Part shown: positions 6,556 to 9,706 of the stretch, one piece after another
How positions within the stretch are numbered: the first letter of the stretch is position 1
Layout of the letters: each line of letters opens with the position of its first letter
DNA from: an uncultured Leucobacter sp.
GTDB lineage: Bacteria > Actinomycetota > Actinomycetes > Actinomycetales > Microbacteriaceae
DNA: 9,706 bases
Assembly: GCA_945952575.1 (NCBI GenBank)
Contig: CAMFIY010000090.1
Location: forward strand, 1 to 9,706
Reading direction: 5' to 3'
The notes under the pieces: model-generated
Told to the model about the DNA's origin: nothing
Database searches by the model: none
What the model saw: the letters and a program-made list of their open reading frames with translations, nothing else
Made by a program: the position numbers and the translations under genes

Positions 6556-6599
6556 CCGGGTGCGCACGTCGGCGCAGAGCCGGCAAGGCGCGCACCCGG
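6556..6599. repeat. Long inverted repeat between the heptamer array and the tRNA gene
   Basis: CCGGGTGCGC (6556-6565) and GCGCACCCGG (6590-6599) are perfect 10-bp complements with a 24-nt loop that can hold a smaller CGGC/GCCG stem (6570-6573/6579-6582). No T-run follows. It could be an extra transcription-insulating or processing structure before the tRNA. No gene is supported in 6377-6643; this hairpin, the two hairpins above and the heptamer array fill it. Confidence 0.5.
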
Positions 6600-6643
6600 G
6601 CGTGAGGTGCGTGCCGATCCGCGGAATGCAAGGATTGGGGCGG

Positions 6644-6717
6644 GCCCCCATAGCCCAACCGGCAGAGGCAGCCGACTTAAAATCGGCACAGTCTGGGTTC
6701 GAATCCCAGTGGGGGCA
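6644..6717 (+). tRNA. tRNA-Leu (anticodon UAA) with short variable loop
   Basis: Cloverleaf, 74 nt: acceptor stem GCCCCCA/TGGGGGC (6644-6650/6710-6716), discriminator A6717, no encoded CCA. The D-arm (6653-6669) has a 3-bp stem and contains GG at 6661-6662. Anticodon stem GCCGA/TCGGC (6671-6675/6683-6687) encloses loop CTTAAAA, anticodon TAA at 6678-6680, reading UUA. T-arm CTGGG/CCCAG with loop TTCGAAT. The variable region is only ACAGT (6688-6692), whereas bacterial leucine tRNAs normally have a long variable arm. The A73 discriminator and the CGGCAGAGGCA D-arm text resemble leucine tRNAs. I saw no TTA codon in the genes of this window, so it should serve very rare codons. A weak -10-like AAGGAT lies at 6630-6635. 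Confidence 0.9.
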
Positions 6718-6752
6718 CGGTGCTCGAGCGCGAAGCATCGTCGGGACTGCCG

Positions 6753-6758
6753 TAGGCT
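6753..6758 (+). promoter_or_regulatory. -10 box for the small membrane protein gene, leaderless type
   Basis: TAGGCT, then CGATCT, then GTG at 6765: the same 6-nt spacing as other promoters in the window. No Shine-Dalgarno sequence precedes the GTG. Confidence 0.5.
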
Positions 6759-6764
6759 CGATCT

Positions 6765-6881
6765 GTGCTCCTCGCCAAGGTCGTCCTCATCACCGTCATC
6801 CTGGTGACGATCCTCTTGGCGCTGTTCCTGCGCGTGAAGCGGAAAATGGCGGCGCGCGCGAGACGGAAGCTCCAAGGGTGA
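6765..6881 (+). CDS. Small single-pass membrane protein (38 aa), unrecognised
   Basis: GTG-started frame of 38 codons plus TGA. The product has a hydrophobic helix at about 5-22 (KVVLITVILVTILLALFL) followed by a strongly basic tail (RVKRKMAARARRKLQG), which predicts one transmembrane segment with the C-terminus inside. I do not recognise the family. Support: the membrane-protein pattern, G/C-ending codons through most of the helix, a TANNNT box 6 nt before the GTG as in neighbouring genes, and a fit between the tRNA and the next promoter with no overlap. No function should be assigned. The short length and GTG start make it easy to miss, and it may be an artefact. Confidence 0.55.
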   Translation: MLLAKVVLITVILVTILLALFLRVKRKMAARARRKLQG

Positions 6882-6902
6882 TCCGGCCCGCATGAGCCGG
6901 GT
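6881..6902. other. Small inverted repeat before the PLP enzyme promoter
   Basis: CCGGC (6883-6887) and GCCGG (6896-6900) form a 5-bp stem with an 8-nt loop, extendable by a G-T and an A-T pair. It lies between the small gene's stop and the TAAGCT box, without a T-run. It could be a weak terminator or an operator just upstream of the -10 box. Confidence 0.3.
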
Positions 6903-6903
6903 C

Positions 6904-6909
6904 TAAGCT
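6904..6909 (+). promoter_or_regulatory. -10 box for the PLP enzyme/oxidase operon, leaderless type
   Basis: TAAGCT, then TCATTC, then ATG at 6916, again with a 6-nt gap. No Shine-Dalgarno sequence upstream of the ATG. Confidence 0.6.
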
Positions 6910-6915
6910 TCATTC

Positions 6916-8166
6916 ATGACACTCGATCTCGCGGCTCCGCAGTTGAGCTCTGCCGCAGCCGAACAGCCCTGGTTGCGACCCGATGTCTACTGGCCGCTGT
7001 TCACCGAGGCGACGCAGGATCGTTCCGCTCCGGTCGTGGCCCTGGGCGTCGAGGCGCTCGCCTGGAACGCGCACGACCTGCTGCGCCGCGCCGGCGGCCT
7101 GCCGATCCGGGTGGCGAGCAAGTCGATCCGCGTGCGAGGCGTGCTCGACGCGGTCCTGGCTCTGCCGGGATACCGCGGGGTGCTCGCCTACACGCTCGCC
7201 GAAGCGGTCTGGCTGAGCGAGACGATCGACGACATCGTGGTCGCCTACCCGAGCGCGGATCGCGCGGCCATCGCCGCGCTCGCCGCGGACGAACGGGCCG
7301 CCCGCCGGGTCTCCGTCATGGTCGACAGCGCGGCGCAGCTGGACCTTATCGACGCCGTCGCACCGCCGTCGCAGCGGAACCGGATCCGCGTCTGCCTCGA
7401 TTTCGATGCCTCCTGGCAGGCCCCGGTGCTCGGCCACATCGGCGTCCTGCGCTCGCCGGTCAGCACCCCCGACGGCCTGCGCGACCTGGCCGAGGCGGTC
7501 GTCTCGCGCCCCGGTTTCGAGCTGGTCGGGATCATGTCGTACGAGGCGCAGATCGCCGGCGTCGGCGACCAGCCCGTGGGCAGGCCCGCCGAGGGGATGC
7601 TGATGCGCGCGGTGCAAAAGGCCAGCGGTGCCGAGCTCGCGGAGCGACGCGCGCAGGCCATCGCCGCCGTGCGCGGGGTGGCCGAGCTCGAGTTCGTGAA
7701 CGGCGGCGGCACGGGATCCATCGAGCGGACCGTCGCGGAGGCCGCGGTGACCGAGGTGGCCGCAGGCAGCGGACTTTTCGGCCCGCACCTCTTCGACAAC
7801 TACCGGTCCTTCTCGCCCGCACCGGCGGTCGCTTTCGCGCTCGACGTCGTCCGCCGCCCGAACGCCGAAACGGCGACGCTGCTCGGCGGCGGCTGGATCG
7901 CCTCCGGCCCCGCGGGAGTCGATCGCCTGCCGCAGACGACCTGGCCGCAGGGCCTGCGCTACGCCCCGCGCGAGGCCGCCGGCGAGGTGCAGACGCCGGT
8001 GATCGGCGCCGCCGCGGAACGGTTGCGCGTCGGGGACCGGGTCTGGCTGCGCCACACCAAGTCCGGCGAACCGATGGAGCACGCGAACGAGGTCGTGCCA
8101 GTCGCCGCCGCTGCCGCGGGGGAGCCGCTGGCGACCTATCGAGGCGAGGGGAAATGCTTCCTATGA
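6916..8166 (+). CDS. Fold-type III PLP enzyme (alanine racemase N-terminal domain / D-serine dehydratase-like)
   Basis: 416-residue protein with an alanine racemase-type TIM barrel binding pyridoxal phosphate. The PLP lysine is K69 in RVASKSIR; the phosphate-binding glycine motif is GGGTGS at 263-268. There is no alanine racemase C-terminal beta domain; instead the ~100-residue C-terminus resembles the D-serine dehydratase / D-threonine aldolase class, which carries a metal site in an HxC or HxD motif. At that place this protein reads RHTKSGE (H380-T-K382), so the usual second metal ligand is absent. Deamination, aldol cleavage or racemisation of a D-amino acid or related compound is possible; the substrate is unknown. 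Cytoplasmic, no signal peptide. Probably leaderless. Its stop overlaps the next start (ATGA), so both proteins are made from one mRNA and likely work in one pathway. Confidence 0.85.
   Translation: MTLDLAAPQLSSAAAEQPWLRPDVYWPLFTEATQDRSAPVVALGVEALAWNAHDLLRRAGGLPIRVASKSIRVRGVLDAVLALPGYRGVLAYTLAEAVWLSETIDDIVVAYPSADRAAIAALAADERAARRVSVMVDSAAQLDLIDAVAPPSQRNRIRVCLDFDASWQAPVLGHIGVLRSPVSTPDGLRDLAEAVVSRPGFELVGIMSYEAQIAGVGDQPVGRPAEGMLMRAVQKASGAELAERRAQAIAAVRGVAELEFVNGGGTGSIERTVAEAAVTEVAAGSGLFGPHLFDNYRSFSPAPAVAFALDVVRRPNAETATLLGGGWIASGPAGVDRLPQTTWPQGLRYAPREAAGEVQTPVIGAAAERLRVGDRVWLRHTKSGEPMEHANEVVPVAAAAAGEPLATYRGEGKCFL
8147..8166 (+). promoter_or_regulatory. Coupled start of the oxidase gene: RBS plus ATGA overlap
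   Basis: AGGGGAA (8147-8153) lies 9 nt before the ATG at 8163, whose ATG shares bases with the upstream TGA (8164-8166). A nearer in-frame ATG at 8154 directly abuts the Shine-Dalgarno and is unlikely to be used. The arrangement is typical of translational coupling. Confidence 0.75.
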
Positions 8167-9467
8167 CGGCGACGTGGCAGAACTGGGCGCGCACGGAGCG
8201 TTCGAGGCCGGTGCTCGAGGTGGCCCCGCGGAACCTGGATCAGGTGGTTCTCGCAGTGCAGCGCGCACTCGAGACGGGTCACACCGTCAAGGCGATCGGC
8301 GCCTCGCACAGCTTCACCGCCATCGGAGCGACGGACGGGGTGCGGCTCGACATGAGCCGGCTGCGGGGGCTCGTCGACGTGGATCTCGAGCGGGGCCGAG
8401 TCACTCTCTGGGCGGGCACCCACCTGTGGGAGCTGCCGGCGATCCTGAACCCGCTCGGTCTCGCGCTCGAGAACATGGGCGACATCGACCGTCAGACCGT
8501 CTCCGGGGCCACGAGCACCGGCACGCACGGAACCGGCCTCGGTTTCGGCGGACTCTCCACACGCATCGTCGGGGCGACGCTCGTGACCGGCACGGGCGAT
8601 GTGCTCACGGTGAGCGAGACCGAGCATCCCGAGCTGCTCCCGGCCGTGGCACTCGGACTCGGCGCACTCGGGATACTGGTCACGGTGACGGTGCAGTGCG
8701 TTCCGCGGTACCTGCTGCACGCCGTCGAGGAGCCGATGCCGTTCGCAGCCGTCCTCGACAGCTACGAAGAGCGCAATCGCGAGGCCGACCACTTCGAGTT
8801 CTACTGGTTCCCGCACACCTCGGGTGCCCGCACCAAGACCAACACCCGCCTGCCGCTGGATGCGGGGACGGCGCCGCTCGGCGCGGTCTCGAAGTACATC
8901 GACGAAGAAGTCGTGAACAACGCCATGCTCGGTGCGGTCGTCGGGTTCCAGCGCTGGGTGCCGCAGGCGACGCCCGGGATCAACCGCGCGATCGAGTCGA
9001 TCTCGAGCCGCCGCGACTACACCGACGAGTCGCATCGCGTCTACATCACGCGACGCCGCGTGCACTTCCGCGAAATGGAGTACTCGTTGCCGCTCTCCGC
9101 CGTTCCCGCGGCGCTGCGCGAGCTGCGCGCGATGATCGATCGGCGCGGATTCCGCATCTCGTTCCCGATCGAGGTGCGGGCCGCCGCCGCGGATCCGCTG
9201 ATGCTCTCGACCGCGCACGGCCGCGAGAGCGGGTACATCGCCGTCCACCGTTACTGGCGCGACCCCGATCGCGAGTACTTCCGCGAGGCCGAGGCGATCC
9301 TGGCCGCGCACGAGGGGCGGCCGCACTGGGGAAAGCTGCACACGCGCACCGCCGATCAGCTGCGCGAGGTCTATCCGCGTTTCGACGACTTCCTCGCGGT
9401 GCGGGATCGGCTCGACCCGGATCGCGCGTTCGCGAATCCATATCTCGATCGGGTGCTCGGCGCATGA
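8163..9467 (+). CDS. FAD-linked aldonolactone oxidase (D-arabinono-1,4-lactone / L-gulonolactone oxidase family)
   Basis: 434-residue flavoprotein of the VAO/ALO family. N-terminal FAD domain: IGASHSFTAIG at 45-55, with H49 in the position used for covalent FAD linkage in some relatives, and a second FAD motif GATSTGTHGTG at about 116-126. The C-terminal ALO domain ends with RPHWGKLH; the HWGK motif (388-391) is characteristic of aldonolactone/alditol oxidoreductases. Members oxidise sugar-derived lactones or polyols with O2 or another acceptor. The substrate cannot be set from sequence; vitamin C synthesis is not expected in such bacteria. No signal peptide, so cytoplasmic. The start at 8163 is set by AGGGGAA and the ATGA overlap with the PLP gene. 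Length is normal for the family. Confidence 0.88.
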   Translation: MTATWQNWARTERSRPVLEVAPRNLDQVVLAVQRALETGHTVKAIGASHSFTAIGATDGVRLDMSRLRGLVDVDLERGRVTLWAGTHLWELPAILNPLGLALENMGDIDRQTVSGATSTGTHGTGLGFGGLSTRIVGATLVTGTGDVLTVSETEHPELLPAVALGLGALGILVTVTVQCVPRYLLHAVEEPMPFAAVLDSYEERNREADHFEFYWFPHTSGARTKTNTRLPLDAGTAPLGAVSKYIDEEVVNNAMLGAVVGFQRWVPQATPGINRAIESISSRRDYTDESHRVYITRRRVHFREMEYSLPLSAVPAALRELRAMIDRRGFRISFPIEVRAAAADPLMLSTAHGRESGYIAVHRYWRDPDREYFREAEAILAAHEGRPHWGKLHTRTADQLREVYPRFDDFLAVRDRLDPDRAFANPYLDRVLGA

Positions 9468-9474
9468 TTCGGGG

Positions 9475-9504
9475 CCGCGCACAGCGAATCCCCTGCGCTC
9501 GCGG
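9475..9504. other. Bulged hairpin between the oxidase gene and lemA
   Basis: CCGCG (9475-9479) pairs with CGCGG (9500-9504) and AGCG (9483-9486) with CGCT (9496-9499), leaving a 3-nt bulge (CAC) and a 9-nt loop. It begins 7 nt past the oxidase stop and ends 1 bp before the lemA -10 box. No T-run; it may end the upstream transcript or bind a regulator. Confidence 0.3.
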
Positions 9505-9505
9505 A

Positions 9506-9511
9506 TAGGAT
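9506..9511 (+). promoter_or_regulatory. -10 box for lemA, leaderless type
   Basis: TAGGAT, then GCATCT, then ATG at 9518, the same spacing as five other genes here. There is no Shine-Dalgarno sequence. Confidence 0.6.
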
Positions 9512-9517
9512 GCATCT

Positions 9518-9706
9518 ATGCCTGGATCACTCATCACCGTTCTCGTCATCGTCGGCATCGTCGTGGTGCTCGGCATCTACGTGTGGGCCACCTACAACTC
9601 TCTCGTCACGCTCCGCGTGCGCGTGGACGAGGCGTGGAGCGACATCACGGTGCAGCTCAAACGGCGTGCCGACCTGATCCCGAACCTCGTCGAGGCGGTC
9701 AAGGGC
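9518..9706 (+). CDS. lemA: LemA family protein (5' part, cut by the window edge)
   Basis: The first 63 residues are visible, running off the right edge in frame. The N-terminal TM helix is at about 5-24 (LITVLVIVGIVVVLGIYVWA). It is followed by the conserved LemA opening: YNSLVTLRVRVDEAWSDI (26-43) and VQLKRRADLIPNLVEAVKG (45-63). LemA proteins are membrane-anchored with a long alpha-helical domain, and their role is not established. They commonly pair with DUF2207 proteins; a DUF2207 gene lies at the other end of this window. Alternatively, another such partner may follow beyond the edge. Confidence 0.92.
   Translation, partial: MPGSLITVLVIVGIVVVLGIYVWATYNSLVTLRVRVDEAWSDITVQLKRRADLIPNLVEAVKG

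Noticed and set aside
5198..6658. Antisense frame of 486 codons across pckG and the heptamer array
   Set aside because: It reads through the terminator and repeats (giving repeated SPEPGAR units) and is antisense to a certain gene.
5764..6807. Plus-strand frame reading across the pckG end, terminator, repeat array and tRNA
   Set aside because: It crosses a strong terminator and a tRNA gene and is out of frame with pckG; a chance open frame in GC-rich DNA.
6922..8000. PLP gene as true biosynthetic alanine racemase (alr)
   Set aside because: The alanine racemase C-terminal domain with its catalytic tyrosine is not present; the C-terminus resembles D-serine dehydratase-like enzymes instead.
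6910..8082. Long open frame (390 codons) antisense to the PLP enzyme gene
   Set aside because: Low-complexity Arg/Gly/Asp-rich translation with no recognisable fold, fully overlapped by a well-supported gene.
8154..8162. ATG at 8154 as the oxidase start
   Set aside because: It directly follows the purine-rich Shine-Dalgarno with no spacer; the ATG at 8163 has 9 nt spacing and an ATGA overlap.
8136..9515. Long open frame (459 codons) antisense to the oxidase gene
   Set aside because: The opposite strand encodes a clear ALO-family protein. The antisense product is rich in R, H, G and E without domain motifs, as expected for a GC-rich shadow frame.

Overview
The window is high-GC DNA that looks like a chromosomal segment of an actinobacterium, most likely of the Microbacteriaceae type. 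The evidence is strong G/C bias at third codon positions, GTP-type PEP carboxykinase, a RamB/PrpR-like short-chain fatty acid regulator, a LemA/DUF2207 pair of families, and many apparently leaderless genes. No transposase, phage gene, CRISPR array or rRNA was seen. I identify eight protein genes (one cut by the right edge) and one tRNA. The genus cannot be fixed from the sequence alone.

Left part (1-2920): a secreted/membrane DUF2207 protein (minus strand) and an isoprenylcysteine carboxyl methyltransferase-like membrane methyltransferase (plus strand) are transcribed divergently from a 56-bp gap. Each has a TANNNT -10 box exactly 6 nt before its ATG. The methyltransferase converges on the next gene across only 36 bp.

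Central part (2921-6540): a RamB/ScfR-type regulator (minus) diverges from pckG, the gluconeogenic PEP carboxykinase (plus). The gap between them holds two nearly abutting perfect palindromes, one lying over the regulator's -10 box. This is a good candidate for an autoregulatory and possibly shared operator linking acetate/propionate sensing to gluconeogenesis. pckG is the one gene with a clear 5' leader and Shine-Dalgarno site at the head of its transcript, and it ends in a strong hairpin terminator. Right after the T-run lies a tandem array of the heptamer CTCCGGG with eight evenly spaced GGG tracts, a potential G-quadruplex.

Right part (6541-9706): a tRNA with anticodon UAA (Leu) but a 5-nt variable loop, a 38-residue single-pass membrane protein, then a translationally coupled two-gene unit. 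That unit encodes a fold-type III PLP enzyme (alanine racemase N-domain / D-serine dehydratase-like) and an FAD-linked aldonolactone oxidase (HWGK motif, ATGA overlap). The window ends inside a LemA family gene.

A common thread is start-site architecture. Six of eight protein genes (DUF2207, methyltransferase, RamB-like, small membrane protein, PLP enzyme, LemA) have TANNNT + 6 nt + start codon, which places +1 on the first base of the start codon. The two exceptions are pckG and the second gene of the PLP/oxidase unit, and both carry a good Shine-Dalgarno sequence. None of the annotated reading frames appeared to use a TTA codon when I read through them by eye.
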